Shown in pieces: positions 13,201 to 28,200 of a DNA stretch of 64,000 bases. The DNA is from Camellia lanceoleosa (Eukaryota; Streptophyta; Magnoliopsida; Ericales; Theaceae). The notes below the pieces were generated by a model. It searched no databases and was not told the origin of the DNA. It saw only the letters and a program-made list of their open reading frames with translations. The position numbers and the translations under genes are program-made. The stretch is from positions 95,518,182-95,582,181 of the forward strand of contig CM045761.1 in the NCBI GenBank assembly GCA_025200525.1. The letters run 5' to 3'. How positions within the stretch are numbered: position 1 is the first letter of the stretch; each line of letters starts with the position of its first letter.

Positions 13201-16200
13201 AACTAACGACCAATAAGGATATCAGAAAAATGAACACTCACCAAGAATAAATAAATAGTCAATACAACTTTAATACCAATAAACATAAAAGGGAAAGCCC
13301 ACTAGATTAATGAGATAAAAATAAATAAATAAATAAAAATCCTGAAACATGCCTCAAATAATTAAAACAAAAAAAAAAAAAAAAAAAAAAGTACATCATT
13401 GCTGTTACTTCTGTTGTTGTTGCTCTGATACCAACTCAGAAAATATGAGGAAGAAGAACTCAGAAAATATGAGGAAGAAGGAATATATTTCTGCTATATT
13501 CAAAACTTCTTATTCTACAAGACCAAACGAGACTCCTTATATAGGAGATATTACAGACATTATCATAACCCACTAACAGCCACTAACATATTATATACTG
13601 CCACTATATGTCCACTAACAGCCACTAACATATTATATACATCACTAACATATTATATACTGCCACTAACAGCCACTAACATTCCTGATTCTATACAGCC
13701 TTTACTTTCCCTATTTACATAGGAAAACACAGATCCTAGAATATTGACTAATATTAAGGCAATAATAATCAAATTTCCAGCACTCCCCTTCAAGCTGGTT
13801 TGAAAATATCTTCCATAGCCAGCTTGCTAGTCAGCTTATCAAATTACTTCTTGTGTAGTCCCTTCGTTAGCACATCAGCTAATTGTTCACCTGTTGGAAG
13901 GTAGGTCATACAGATTATGCCAGCATTGATTTTCTCCTTGATGAAATGTTTATCCACTTCTATATGTTTTGTGCGATCATGTAGAACTGGATTATGAGCT
14001 ATAGATATAGCTGCTTTGTTGTCACAATAAACCTTCATAGGTGTCGGGTAAGAAAGTTTTAATTCTTTAAGAATTCTTTTAATCCACATTACTTCACAGA
14101 TTCCATGGGCAACAGCTCTGAACTCTGCTTCTGCACTACTTCTAGCTACCACATTCTGTTTTTTACTCCGCCATGTAACTAGGTTCCCACCTACAAAGGA
14201 GCAGTATCCGGATGTTGATCTCCTGTCTATAACACTTCCTGCCCAGTTTGCATCTGTGTATACTTCAACTTGAAGATGTCCATATTTCTTGAACAGTAAG
14301 CCTCTCCCTGGAGTTCCTTTCAAATATTTTAAGATCTTATAAACGGCCTCAAAGTGCTCTGCCCCTGGTGAGTGCATGAACTGACTTACCATGCTGACTG
14401 CAAAGGCAATATCAGTCGCCAGATGAGACAAGTAAATCAATTTCCTACAAGTCACGATATTGTTCCTCTCTTTGACTTCTTGACCTTAGCGACTTGTAAC
14501 TTCAAGTTAGGCTCGATCGGAGTCTCCACCATCTTACAACCAAGCATACCTGTTTCTCCAAGGAGATCAAGAACATATTTTCTCTGATTAACGAATATAC
14601 CTTCCTTGGATCTTGCAAATTCCATTCCGAGGAAATACTTGAGGGCTCCCAGATCCTTAATGTGAAATTCTTTTGCGAGTTTCTCTTTGAGGGCTGCTAA
14701 CTCTGCTTCATCATTATCAGTTAAAATGATGTCATCAACATACACAATCAAAATTGCAATTTTACTGTCTTTTGAATGTTTATAAAATATTGTGTGATCT
14801 GCTTGACTCTGTGAGAAGCCACAATTGATAACTGCCTTCCCAAAGCGTTCAAACCACGCTCTTGGTGATTGTTTGAGTCCGTATAATGACTTGTTCAATC
14901 TGCATACTTTGTCGCTACCAAGTCTCTGCTCAAATCCCGGCGGTAGGCTCATGAACACCTCCTCTTCAAGATCACCATTGAGAAATGCATTTTTAATGTC
15001 AAGTTGATGTAGAGGCCAATCTGAATTTACTGCAAGAGATAACAGTACTCTGATGGAATTTATTTTAGCAACAGGAGCAAACGTCTCCTGATAGTCGATC
15101 CCATAAGTTTGAGTGAAGCCTTTAGCCACCAGTCTCGCCTTGTATCTCTCAACGCTTCCATCTGCGTTACATTTTATCGTAAACACCCATTTACACCCAA
15201 CTGTTTTCTTGTCTTTGGGTAGATCAACTATCTCCCAAGTACCACTTCTCCTTAAAGCATTCATCTCCTCCATGACTGCTAATTTCCAATTCGGATCATC
15301 CAATGCTTCCTGTATATTCCTTGGAACAAACAAGTGTGAAATCCTAGATGTGAAAGCTCTATGGTTTTTAGACAGTCTTTGATAGGAGAGGTAATTTGCA
15401 ATAGGATGTTTAATGCAATTTCGGACACCTTTCCTAATTGCTATAGGAACATCAAGGTCGGAAATAGAAGGAATAGGATTACCTAAAATTTCGATGCCAG
15501 AACTCGGGTGGACATTCGGGTCATTAGGATGGACATTCGGGTCATTATTCCTCAGATGAAATCGCTTCCTAGTATAAACCTGAAGCTCAGAATTTAGATC
15601 ATTTTGTAGTACTTCTCCCCCTAAACAAGAATCTTCTTGACTAGGCACCATAGAACTTGGTTCTCCTAAGTGATCATTATCAGACAGATGTGGTTTTTGT
15701 GTAGGATAAATGACATTGGGGAGCGGGATAGAAATATCCCAAAAATTGTCTTCTACTCCACTTGTCCCCCCCTGAAGAGAATTGTTGGGGAAATAGGATT
15801 TTGTTTCCACAATGACACATCCATACTCACATGAAATTTCTTGGTTTGAGGATCAAAACACTTATACCCCTTTTTGTTTGAGGAATAACCCAAAAAAACA
15901 CATTTTATAGCACGGGGGTCAAGTTTTGAACGAAATTGACTGGGAACATGAACATAGGCAGTACATCTAAAAACTTTGGCGGGTAAATCAGAAAACAACC
16001 TCGTGTCAGGAAAAAAAGTTTTGAGACAATCAAAAGGTGTTTTGTATGTTAACACCTTTGTAGGCATCCTGTTTATCAAATAAGAGGCTGTTAAAATTGC
16101 TTCACCCCATAAATATTTAGGAACATGCATATAAAACATTATAGCACGTGCTACTTCAAGTAAATGTTTATTTTTTCGTTCTGCAATGCCATTTTGTTGA

Positions 16201-19200
16201 GGGGTATCCCGACATGTAGATTGATGAAAAATCCCCTTTTTTGCCAAAAACTCACCCAACTGCTCATTGAAATATTCTGTTCCATTATCAGAATGTAAAA
16301 TACTAATTTTGGTTTGAAATTAGTTTTCAATCATATTGTAAAAATTTGTGAATAAATTTTTCACGTCAAATTTTTTATGCATCAAATAAATCCAACATAA
16401 GCAGGTATGGTCATCAATAAATGTAACAAACCATCTTTTACTAGAAAGAGTAGTGATTTTAGAAGGGCCCCAAACATCACTATGAATCAAATAAAAAGGT
16501 TTGGAAGCCTAGTAAGGTTTTGGCAAATAAGTAGAGCGACGAAATTTTGCAAAAATGCAACTTTCACAATGAAAAGAAGAACAATCAATCCCTTTAAATA
16601 ATTCTGGAAATAAATGTTTCAGATAAGGAAAACTAGGATGTCCTAGCCTATAGTGCCATAGCATTATTTTTTCTCGAACAGAGATTGAACTAGTACTATT
16701 AAAGCTCTGAGCTTTTTTATTACTAACAGGTACTTCTTCAAAGTAGTAAAAACCTTCAAGCATCCTAGCACGCCCAATCATCATCCCCGAGTTCTGGTCC
16801 TGAAATTCACAATGGGATTCAAAAAATGTAACACGACAATTAGAATCCTTAGATAGTTTACTGACAGACAAAAGGTTACAGGCTAAGTTGGGGACGTGAA
16901 GAACAGCATTAAGATTAATTTTCTCAGTTAGTTTAATAAATCATTTTCCTGCAATAGGTGAAAAACTACCATCGCCTATTCTGATTTTGTCATGACCAGA
17001 ACAAGGGAAATAGGTACTAAATAAATGGAAAAAACTAGTCATGTGATCGGAGGCACCGGAATCTATGATCCACGGAGAGAAGTTTAGGCAATAGAAGGCT
17101 TTAGGATTTCTACCTATTTGTGCCAAAAAAACACTAAGAGTACCGGATGAGGAGTTGGATTTTATCAACTTTAAGAGTTGATCAATCTGCTCTTTGTTGA
17201 AGGGACCTGAATCGACTTCATTAGCAGTAGGAAAGCCACAATTCTTCTCTCCTTGTTTGCTGCTTTTCCAGTTGACAGGTTTGCCATGGATCTTCCAACA
17301 CGTTTCGCGTGTATGGCGAGGCTTGTTGCAAAAATCACACCAGACCCGTGGCTTATCATCAAACTTCTTTGGTAATTTGCGCCTTGTTGGGCAGATCGCT
17401 AATTAAAGCGAAATTTCAATTGACTCACCAAGACTTTTTTTCAAGCATGACGCCCTTCGCTCTCTTCCTTTTGACTTCGCAAATCCTTCGCCAATGGATG
17501 GGAGAGGAGGTCTGCCAATAATTCTTCCTCGCACTTCATCGAACTCAATGTTGAGGCCGGCAAGAAACTTGTAAATACGGCTGTCTTCCACAGTTTTCTT
17601 GTGGTGGTTGCAGTCGTCAACCGATTTCCATTCATATGTGTTGAAGATGTCAAGATCCTGCCACAACCTTTTCAACGAATTGAAATATTTGGTGACGGAA
17701 TCATCTCCTTGACGAATCTCTCCCAACTTCAAAGTCAATTCGAAAACTTGAGATTGATTTCCTAGGTCAGAATACATTTGACTAACATTATCCCACAACT
17801 CTTGTGGGGTAGTATAGCACATGTAATTAGAGCTTATATCCTCCTCCATGGAATTGACCAACCATGTCATAACCATGGAGTTTTCAGCGTCCCAACTGTC
17901 GAACAGCGGATCATTAATAGCAGGAGCCTTCTTGTCACCAGTGATGTAACCGATCTTTCCTTGCCCACGGATATACATCCGAACAGATTGTGACCAGCGG
18001 AGAAAATTATCACCATTTAGGCGGATGGTGGTGATTTGGACAAAGTGAGAGTTGGATGTTTTCACCAGAATGGTAGCGGCAGGGGTTGAAGTGGTTTCGG
18101 ACGTGACTTCCGACATGGCTATGACGGTTTTAGGGCTGCTGTGTTGTTGTTGCTCTGATACCAACTCAGAAAATATGAGGAAGAAGGAATATATTTCTGC
18201 TATATTCAAAACTTCTTATTCTACAAGACCAAACGAGACTCCTTATATAGGAGATATTACAGACATTATCATAACCCACTAACAGCCACTAACATATTAT
18301 ATACTGCCACTATATGTCCACTAACAGCCACTAACATATTATATACATCACTAACATATTATATACTGCCACTAACAGCCACTAACATTCCTGATTCTAT
18401 ACAGCCTTTACTTTCCCTATTTACATAGGAAAAAACAGATCCTAGAATATTGACTAATATTAAGGCAATAATAATCAAATTTCCAACAGAATACTAAAAA
18501 GTTGAAAGTGGGAAATGTTAAAGCGTTAAAAATAAAATAATTACTTCTCACTGTTTCAGGTTGATCAACTGGCTAATTAAAAAATTAAATGATCAGATTG
18601 AAATAATTACTTCTAACCATTTTTGGGCAAGGGAAACACCTGGTGCAAGTAGCTTTATTTTCCCATGATATACCAAGCAAAATGAAGGTTCCAACCTAGA
18701 AAGCATCAACCAAATTTACCAAGTTTGTGATTTGTTTTTTCAAACCTTTTTTGACATATAATCAACACATTGACTGAGAAACTAGAGGTCGAGTCCATAA
18801 TAACTTAGTGATCAATCTCGATGCTAACACCAATAAAAATCCAGATCATTTAAATTGCAAATAGTTGAAGTAGCACAGATACTTTCATACACAAAATGCG
18901 TCCATGTTGGATGTTTCTCACACATCAACACTTACAAACACACCTAAACTCATCCAAAATGCCTCAGACAATGGAATATATTTGTTTAACATAGAAACTG
19001 TATATTTTTATTAGGGGGAACCAAGCAAGATATTTCATAAAATTATTAGAAATTTGAGACATTTCAAAAGCTAGAAGAAGCCAAATATGATACATGTTTA
19101 AGGTGAGTGAATAAGGATATTATTTGTCATCATTAAGTGACCACACAGGAATGCAAGTATACCACAAACCTAAGACTTACAAACACTTCTAAGAAGTTAA

Positions 19201-22200
19201 CATGTCCATCTCGAACACCGACACTCAGACAATCTAGGACACGTATCCGATACTATTTTTCTGTGTCCAAAATTAAACATTAAAATAATTCCAGACATGT
19301 CTCCAACACTTATTTTGCGACATGTCCATTACTTCTTGGCCATGTCTATCACTACAAAATAAACATGAGACCAACACTTCTTATACATTTTTTGATTGGC
19401 ACTAAGGTGTCTAGATCAAAGCCTGATTAATCCCCAAGGGTTTACAGACCCTCAAGAAAGAGTTTTCCATAAGTGCAAAGACGATTAATTCAACGGCTTT
19501 TCTCCATCAATGGCCCCAAGGAATTGTTAGCACTAAGAGGTTTTGATCCCTAAACCTTAGACGAGCACCCCCAAGACCCAAGGCCTTGCCACCAGGCCAA
19601 CCCCTTTGGGTTAACACTTTTTAAACATTTGCTAACCCATGATTTTCAAAGTTTGAGAATTTGACATAACTATCTCATACTCTTAAAAAACGTATAATTA
19701 TTAAATATAATCCTATAGAAGCTTTACATAAAATTAAATGAAAAATGAAAAAAAAATTACGTAAATGTATTAGTAAATGGCTTAGGAGGATAAGAGAAAT
19801 GTTACAATTATATATGCTTGCTACAGTTTATCTGATTTTTAACTATAATGGTCCAATATTCCAAAAATTCATGCAAGAGAATTAGATACAAGATTTACTT
19901 AGTATAAAATAATTATTTAATTTTGCATGTATTATGCACGTATTTAACTTTATAATAGAATATATTGCTAGATAATATCAAGATAGAATTATTTGTGATG
20001 TGTCCGTGTCCTACTTTCTTGGAATTTTCCATGTCGACGTGTCCGTGTTCATGTCCGTGTCGTGTCGTATCCGTGTGCCACTTACTCTCTGTGTCCATTT
20101 CCCACATCTGTGTCGCTGGACCATAGCAATAACAGGCTAGCTTTACACAACTTCAAATAGAAAAAATGATAAGAAAATAAAAAGGACCACTCTGCAAAAG
20201 TCTCATGTTCACAATTTTAGTTGAGCACTCAATTAAAATAATAGTTTGCCACATAAGGGTGATTAAAGTTATATCAGGAGAATTGAATTAACATAGCTGA
20301 AATCAGATAATTTGAGCCAATGTAGCAGCTGCACATTTTAACACCCATTTGAGCTGGCACATGAGTATTTTAGTGAGTTCACAAAATTATAAGAAGCGAC
20401 TGAAATTTTATCTGATCTCATTAAGCATGAGCAGGGCCCATAGAATTGTGGACACAAATTTTAAAACATGAAATGTTTCAACACATCTCAAAATTTATGT
20501 TACAAATGTCCACTGTTTAGCTTTTTGGACTAAACAGTGTTGATTATTTGAATAGCAAGTTCTTATTTCCGATCTGTATTTCAGATCGTTAATTACACAT
20601 TTATACAAATGAAACCTCCGATTAATGAAGAACAAAATAAACAACAAAAGATAATTTAAGAAAAACAAATATTTTATTGAAATTGTTATGGGTTTTGAAC
20701 CCTCGAATACAAAATACAATTCTTGAGTGTGGAACCCTTTACCTATTCATCCATTAGCGTAAGCTCTTGAGTTCTTTAGGCTTCTCCTCTTCTTTCTTGT
20801 AATGATTGCTTTAGCTCTCCATTTCATTTTCTCTCTCTCTGATCTTTTCACTTCTGATTTCTTCCGATCCCCCGTCTTGTGTGATGGTCCTCATATTTAT
20901 GGAGGGCCATCAGGTGATAGGAATGCCTCATCTTCAATTTGAATGATAACGTCATTTGAATTTTGAATAATAGTGCTATCTGGTTAATCGTATATTTGAT
21001 TAGCCATTTGAATTTTGAATAATAGCGCTATCTGGTTAATCGTATATTTGATTAACCGGATTGATCTTTGGGGTTTCATCCTGTGTGGTGTCCTTACTGT
21101 AGGCTCTATAGGTGTCATCTTTCGTAGGCTCCACGTGTCATTTGCGCATCTTGAATAACGTCGTTGAGATACGACGTTTTATTTATGTACTTCAACGGAT
21201 CATGTTGATCTTTTTTTAGGAAGTGATTACCTACAACCTTCCTATCATAGGCTCTATACGTGTCATAAATTTAGTTGAAATTTATGTGCCAACAAGAATA
21301 CTTAATGCGCTTGCAAGATCCACCAATGTTTCCGTCATGGATGAAATGCTAACTACAAAAATATAACATATGGCCTTCTAAAAACAGTCAATCAAGGCGG
21401 CATTGACTAACGCAACATATATCATTTCTGAAAGATTCAAATCAAAAGACTACCATAGAATGCAAAACTTCATAGCGCAGAATATTATGAAGCATTATCC
21501 CAACTAAAATTCAACATATAGGCTACATATAACTATGGAATGCATACAAATTATAGCTGCTTTTGCAAGTCTGTGATTCAGATGAACATTAATCAATGTG
21601 ACATTTTCTCACCTCAAAACGATCAATAAAAAATCCAAGCCATAGTCTATGAGCAAGTATTTGTTCAACGGGGTCCTTTTCTGGCGGCATTTCTGGCTCT
21701 CCAGGAGCAAGATGAGGCCTCAATTTTGCAGCAGGTCCAGAATACCTCACTTCTAATGCAAAGAGACCTCGTTTGGTATCAATTGTCCACAACCAAGCAT
21801 CAACAAGCTCAGCAAGAACAAGAGATCCCAATTGTGGAGCAGCAGAAACTAACCATGTCCAAATGAATATACCAGTCTCCATCGCACCAGGTGTGGAAAT
21901 GTAAGCCGGACACCAGCAAAGAAGACGTAAAAGTTGCGAGAAGCTCTCCATATTTGATTTTGAATCAGAAGCCTGTAAAGATCACCCACCATAGTAAATG
22001 AAAACAAAATAAGGAATTGCATTAAATTCTTCAGTACCACGAAGATAAGGATGTATGATTACTAGGTTTGAAAGAAGCAAAGCGGCAGCCTGGGAACAAG
22101 TTTCGCGAAATGATGACTTATCCACTTCCCCACCTTTCTCTGCAATGTTAACAAACTGTTGAAGTAGACGCACAAACTTGGTCAGCATAATCTCATTAAA

Positions 22201-25200
22201 AGAATCATTTTGCTGTTGTGGTTGCTGAGTAAACACTCCGGACTTCAACTTTTGAAGGCTAAGACCAAGCCCAAAGCCTTGTGATGTGTCAGCTTGAATT
22301 CCACCAATGCTATCGTATAACCTTCTCATGCCTGCAATTTCTCCAGCATGGTTACACTTAGCTGTTGCGCTAACTACACCTGTACTGAGCACCTCCAAAT
22401 TAAAGGCCTCCATCAATTTAAAGTTTGCTCCTGATGCAGCAGCAGCAGCAGCCATCACTGCAGGAATATTTGCGGTTTTTGTGCCACTCCAACAATCATT
22501 TTTACCAGTACCGATCCGTATCTCAGATAAAAGAGAAACGACGTCAGTGGCAGGCTGTGCTTTTTGCCATGTGTTTGCTTTACAAAGCTTTTCCTGGTGT
22601 ATACAATTCAGAACAAGAAAACAAGGTATATGAACACATGAAATAAAAATACATAAAACAAAAGTTAGGGGAAATGATAACAATAGAAATCAGAAGCATG
22701 AAAGCAGTAATGTAGTGCCTAAATAACATTGAAGGAATTGCTTATATAGGTTGCAATTAATCCTCATCTCATCTACTGAAAAGGGGCCGGGCATAGCACA
22801 TTCTGTTTCGGGGGGCACAGGCTATTACAATATTAAAACAACAACAATAACTAGGCAGCATACATGAGTCTTGGTACCATATGACATTATTAAACATCAA
22901 TAAGGCCACTATAAGGACATCAATAAGGCCACTGTAAGGACACCCCAACATAAGCTGATTAGGAGTGAGATAAGTGTGAGAATTGAACTTTATAATGCTT
23001 CATAGATTAAAAATCTACAAAATTGTTAGGACTTTGAATAGATTTCAAGAGACGGATCTCTTCATTTGTCCAAAAATGAAAATAACTTCCTGTGAGAAAC
23101 TGACTAGACCCAAAATACTGTTGGGATTCTTTCAAACAGATTTAAGAGTCTGATCTGTTATTTGTCCAAAAATGAAGAAACATCCTGTGAGAAACTGACT
23201 AGGAATCAAAATCTGCCAACATTTCCATTTTGCTGATGAATATAAGAAAACAAACACCATGTTCCTTGAGTCAATGAAATAAACGTGATCCAAGAAAATT
23301 AATCTGAAATAACCCACAATTAGGTCCATGCTACCAAAATCTTCATAGAATTGAGAAGAAAAAAGAGTGAAACAATTGAAAGATGGTTTTGAATGGCAAA
23401 ATATCAACAAACCTGAAGAAGACCTTGGCTAGTGCATGGAGCATAAGAAAGTGACATAATGATCCATTCTCGAACAATTCTTTGGTACAAAGAGCGAACA
23501 GTAGCTACCCATGCAGGATCCAGGACAACAGCTGAAGGTGGGTCATTATGCACTGAAAATAGTAGGGAATCCAGACAGGAAGAGTTCCACAGGGTCTGCA
23601 AAGTAAAATCTGGGCTTTTAGGTGTACACAGCATGTTAAACAAACAGAGAATAAAGTTTAAACCCAATTAAAGAAAATTATAAAAATAAAAAAGGAGAAA
23701 AAATCAAAGAAAATAACTGAAATATATAAGAGAATGTAATTGCCACTAAATTTTACAACAGGTTTACCAGCCAAAAAAAAGGTTAAGAGAAAAAGAATAC
23801 CTGTGGAAACCGGTCTCTAAGTCGAGTCAACAAGTTGACAGATATATCCCTGATATGCTCCTCCCTCTGAGACATGCTTTTTATGAGAAAACAAGTATGT
23901 GCAGAAAGAGTAAAGTCTCTAATCTCAGCTCCATCGCCTGTCTCAGATGTCCGATCTTCCTGCATCCAGTCCTAAAGGTCAATAAGGTTCATACAAGAAA
24001 AGCCTTAAAAAAAAAAATAAGCAAAGCAACATTGAACAGGACGAATGATGTAAATCACATGACATCATCAATTCACATAAACCAAAACACACACACACAC
24101 AACCAAAAACCAAACAAAAAACAAAAATAAAGCAAAAACAAGGAACAAACTTAATCCAGACATTTCAGATTTAAAACATGCAATTTTAGTTTTAATTTCT
24201 CTTCTGGTGGCCACATTTTAAAAGATAAATGAAAAGCAATGTCAGACAAGGTACGGCAAGGATCTGCCATAAAAGGCTCTACATAGTTTGCTACTTGAGA
24301 GTAGAGGACAGTGGTACATTCCTCACGAAGATTCAAAACCTGAACCCGGCATAAGCTTTTAAATTTCAACAAAAAAGGGTTGAACAACAAGTAGCCATTC
24401 AACAAGTGGACATCAATTGCAGATAGCATAGCTAGATCAATCTTAAGAGGAAGTTTTCCAAGTAAACTAAGAAAAATAATAATGAATTACTAAATTTTCG
24501 ATGGAATTTCCATTATCAGTAGAATTTCTACATCTCTTTTTACTCGAGGCATCTACGAGTGATAATACAGTTCCTAGAGATAAGAAGATCAAATGACCAA
24601 TCACTAGAATTTCCTATGATAGCTTGCTTCCAAATAAATACTATTGCCATTTGGCAACAGTCTTGCCAAATCCACAATTGTGCTACCAACTTTCCCACCT
24701 ATTAAGCTAATATTTTAAATATCATGAAAAGAAATTCACCTTGTTTGGTTCCAATTTTCAAAATTCAATTTTTTGAAAACTAAATTTTTTGTTTTTCATG
24801 TTTTTTTGTTTTTAGTGAATTTTTTTTTAATATTTTAAGCAATTTTTTTACTTTTTAGATGCACTTAACTTAGATGTATATACCTAAAAAGTAAAATATT
24901 TATAAAAAATATTTTAAAAATAAATAAATACACAAGAATACGAAAATGTATTGAATTTTTATTTTTATTTTTTTTGTATTTTTGGTATTTAGTGGATTTT
25001 TTAAAGTTTAAATTCACAAATATTATACTTTTTAATTGTATTTATATTAAGTGTATCTAAAAAGCAAAAAAATTGCTTAAAATAGTAAATAAAAAAACAC
25101 GAAAAAAAAAAAAAAATCAATTTTCAAAAAATTGGAACCAAAAAAGGTGATTGAATTTTAGGATCTTTAATCAGTAAATTGAAAACATACATACACACAT

Positions 25201-28200
25201 GTCGAAACACGTCCATTCCTTCCTTCAATCAGTAAATTTATTAAACTTGACAACTAAAAAAATCAAATTTAGAATCAAATTAGTGACTAATAATTTAAAA
25301 GGATTAACTGTGCTTATATGATTGCAACTTCAGAAAAACTAAGAAGATGAGTAGTGAGGATATTCCAGCACAAGATTAACCTTTTTTAGGCAACCTGTGG
25401 CTAGAAAATTGAGTTTCAGGAGGCAGAAAATTATAAAGTTATTACCCTCCTAGGACAAAAATAAAATAAAAAAATTGTAGGACCTAACTCAACCATGAAT
25501 ACAGAGTATAAAATGCATCCAGATTCTAGACCCACCAACCCAGCCCATAAATAGGTGACAAGAAACCATGTTGCCCATCAAGCCATCAAGAGAGCCCATC
25601 AGCTCTGTACTAAACACACTTGCTGATAAATTTGGCAGATAATTTTCAATTTTCAAGTTGGTTGACATGCAAAAAACAAGGAAACTATTTAGCTGCTTGG
25701 TTCTTGCAGAAATAGATTAAAAGGAAACTAATGTAACATCCTTGTGTCCATATTTCTCTAGAATTTGTTCATTCAAACAAAACAAAATAAGCAGGGCAAG
25801 CTATTAGCATAACAATTTTTGCAAACAATGCTCTGCCTGTAGAGTAATTCCTGCACAAAAAGGGTTGAAATGTTCCCTCAGGTTGTTGAGCGACACCAGC
25901 CATCAGGAAGCAGTTCCTAAGTTGATTAGCTGTCTGTTTCAGTTTATATTTACATAGATACCACTTCACTTATATGTGGACCAGATCTAGACTTTGGTGT
26001 TCAGCTTTCACCAATGGACTGCTTTGCCACAAAAATTTTGAAACAAAAAATCCAGTGCTGGATTTACAGTGATTTGAAGTTACTACAAAAACCTAAAAGG
26101 ATACACCAAGATTGTCAATGGATAAAAGATTTTGAACTCTATTGCTATAGTTTTTGGGAGCGGAATCCCCATGTTAAATAGTAGAAAGTTACTTTTGACT
26201 TAATAGAGCAATCACAATCATCCCACACCAGTTAAAAACGAACTTAATGCAGTGAGAGGAAACTTGGTCCAACTTTATAAATTTACTAAAAATTTGTGAA
26301 CATAGTAAAGATTAAAGACTAACTAAATCAAATTTATTATCTGAGTATCACCATTCATGCAAGATGAGAGTCAGATATATTTTTTTTTTCTTTTGGAAAG
26401 TGGCAGAGGATGGATACTATAATCAAGAAGCCTTAAATGAAACGAAAAATACCAGCCACAATACTGCTGTTTCAAAAGCTTGGTGGACAATTGCTGTCAA
26501 GCACTGAAAGACAACTGGCATGAGATTTGGAGTTTTGAGGTATTCAAACACACAGCTGAAGGCACTTCTAGAAGCAGTTAAACTAGGATCACCATTAAGA
26601 ATACCACCATTGCTGCTAAATCGTATTATCTCTAAAAAAGCTACCGCAAGGAGATAAGTTGCCTTTACACCTGGAGAAGTTATAATGAACATAAGGCAAT
26701 AAGTCACACCAAATATGGACTAAGAAATCGTACTTTAAGAACTTGAAAATGTTAAGCCCATCCAAAGCCATCAACTTCACTCAATGTCTGATGTCAACCA
26801 CAGTTGACCTGCAAAATATAGAAATCTGCAATTGTTTCACAACTGAATATTGAGAAGTTTACCAAACCTGAAATGCTGCTCATCGCTGCAACCTCAACTC
26901 GCCCTCCTAAGGCAGCAGAAAGTGCAGTTCTTTGGCTTACAGCAGTTTTCTCATTGCCACTCCCTCGACTACTCGGATTATGAAGAGCATTAAGTTCTAA
27001 CTCATCTTCAAGCCATTTCACAGAGCTAACAACCTGGAGTAAAACAGATCGTTTTGTCAATATTTAAAGTTCTGTATTTACTAATATAATCAATCAGACA
27101 GTCAGAATATCACAACAATAGTCAATAGCATAAAAACAATAATATACATGTCTATTAGATCATTGCAAAAATATTAAACTTTAGTATTGAATCAAATTAT
27201 TACAGTCAGCCCACCTGACACACTTGGGACCATGTCATTTAGAAAATAACACTCCCTCACCCCCATAAACATGTTAGACACACCTCAAACATGTCCAAAG
27301 GATAACAAATAAATAAAGAAATTAAAAGAGTAAAAATATGGTTCTGTACACATTTCTGATACAAGTCAAGCATGTAGTGCACATTCTAAATGCAAGATGG
27401 ACAAGGTCATACAGAACAAACACTGGTAATATATATTTACATGAATTGATCGAAGTTATGTGTTTCCCAGATGTTAAGTGTGCCATTGTCCTCACCTTTG
27501 TGTCTTTTTCAAGAATTGCGATCTCAACTTATCCATGTTGTCTTGGGCTTTCGCAAGCTTGCTATCTTTTTTTTTTTTTTTTGATAAATTCGCAAGCTTG
27601 CTATCTTCAATCAAGCTTTGTTGGAATGCTTGGGAAAGTGGTTGTAGAGGTTTGCTTGTGAGAGGGACAGATAATGGAGGAGGTGGTGGAGGTTGCATAA
27701 CCTAATATTGTCCAGGTTGCTCTTAATAGGGAGGCTTCAGTTAGTGAGTTTTACGGGGGGGAAGAGTAATTATGTGTTTTGGGATATCACACTTTGTAGA
27801 GAGTTCAATGATTGGGAATTGTAGGAGTTGTAAATTGACCTTCTAGCATGCTTGTACATTGCCCATATTGCTGATGGAGGTGATACCATTTGATGGGAGA
27901 GGTCTTCTTTGGGTCAGTTTAATGTCAAGTCTTTCTCTGAGTCCCTTATGAGTCATAGAGGGGTCTCCTTCCCATAAAAAGAGGTGTGGAGTATTTTGGC
28001 TCTCTAAGGTGAACTTTTTTTGGCTTGATGTGTAGTCTACCACAATGTTTTGAAAACTGGACCGGGCCAGCCGATTCAACCGGTTGAACTATCGAATGGT
28101 CTAAGGTCCGGTTGGGGTTAATCCCCAAACCCATTCTGTGGTGGAAACTAGCCTATTTTCATTAAACCGGTCAGAACCGCTGCTGAACCAGCGACCTGTT

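Larger units (their letters stand above)
13434..18488 (-). mobile_element. Ty1/copia LTR retrotransposon, young but coding-defective, in intron 13
   Basis: About 5.06 kb, same orientation as PI4KA1. 5' LTR 18164-18488, PBS 18152-18163, gag-pol 18116 to 13790, PPT 13783-13794, 3' LTR 13434-13782. Domain order is gag, zinc knuckle, protease, integrase, RT, RNase H, which defines copia. Apart from a 24-bp duplication, the two LTRs differ at only about two sites that I can see, so insertion was recent. The coding region nonetheless has at least four in-frame stops and two frameshifts. No matching target-site duplication is seen. Confidence 0.92.

Noticed and set aside
13408..13433. tRNA-like remnant at the copia 3' edge (copied primer)
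   Set aside because: Only the 12-bp PBS agrees with initiator tRNA-Met. The next bases match the element's own leader and not tRNA.
20495..21300. Possible solo LTR between 20495 and 21300
   Set aside because: Has TG and CA candidates and a CT-rich patch, but no matching target duplication or second copy to fix the ends.
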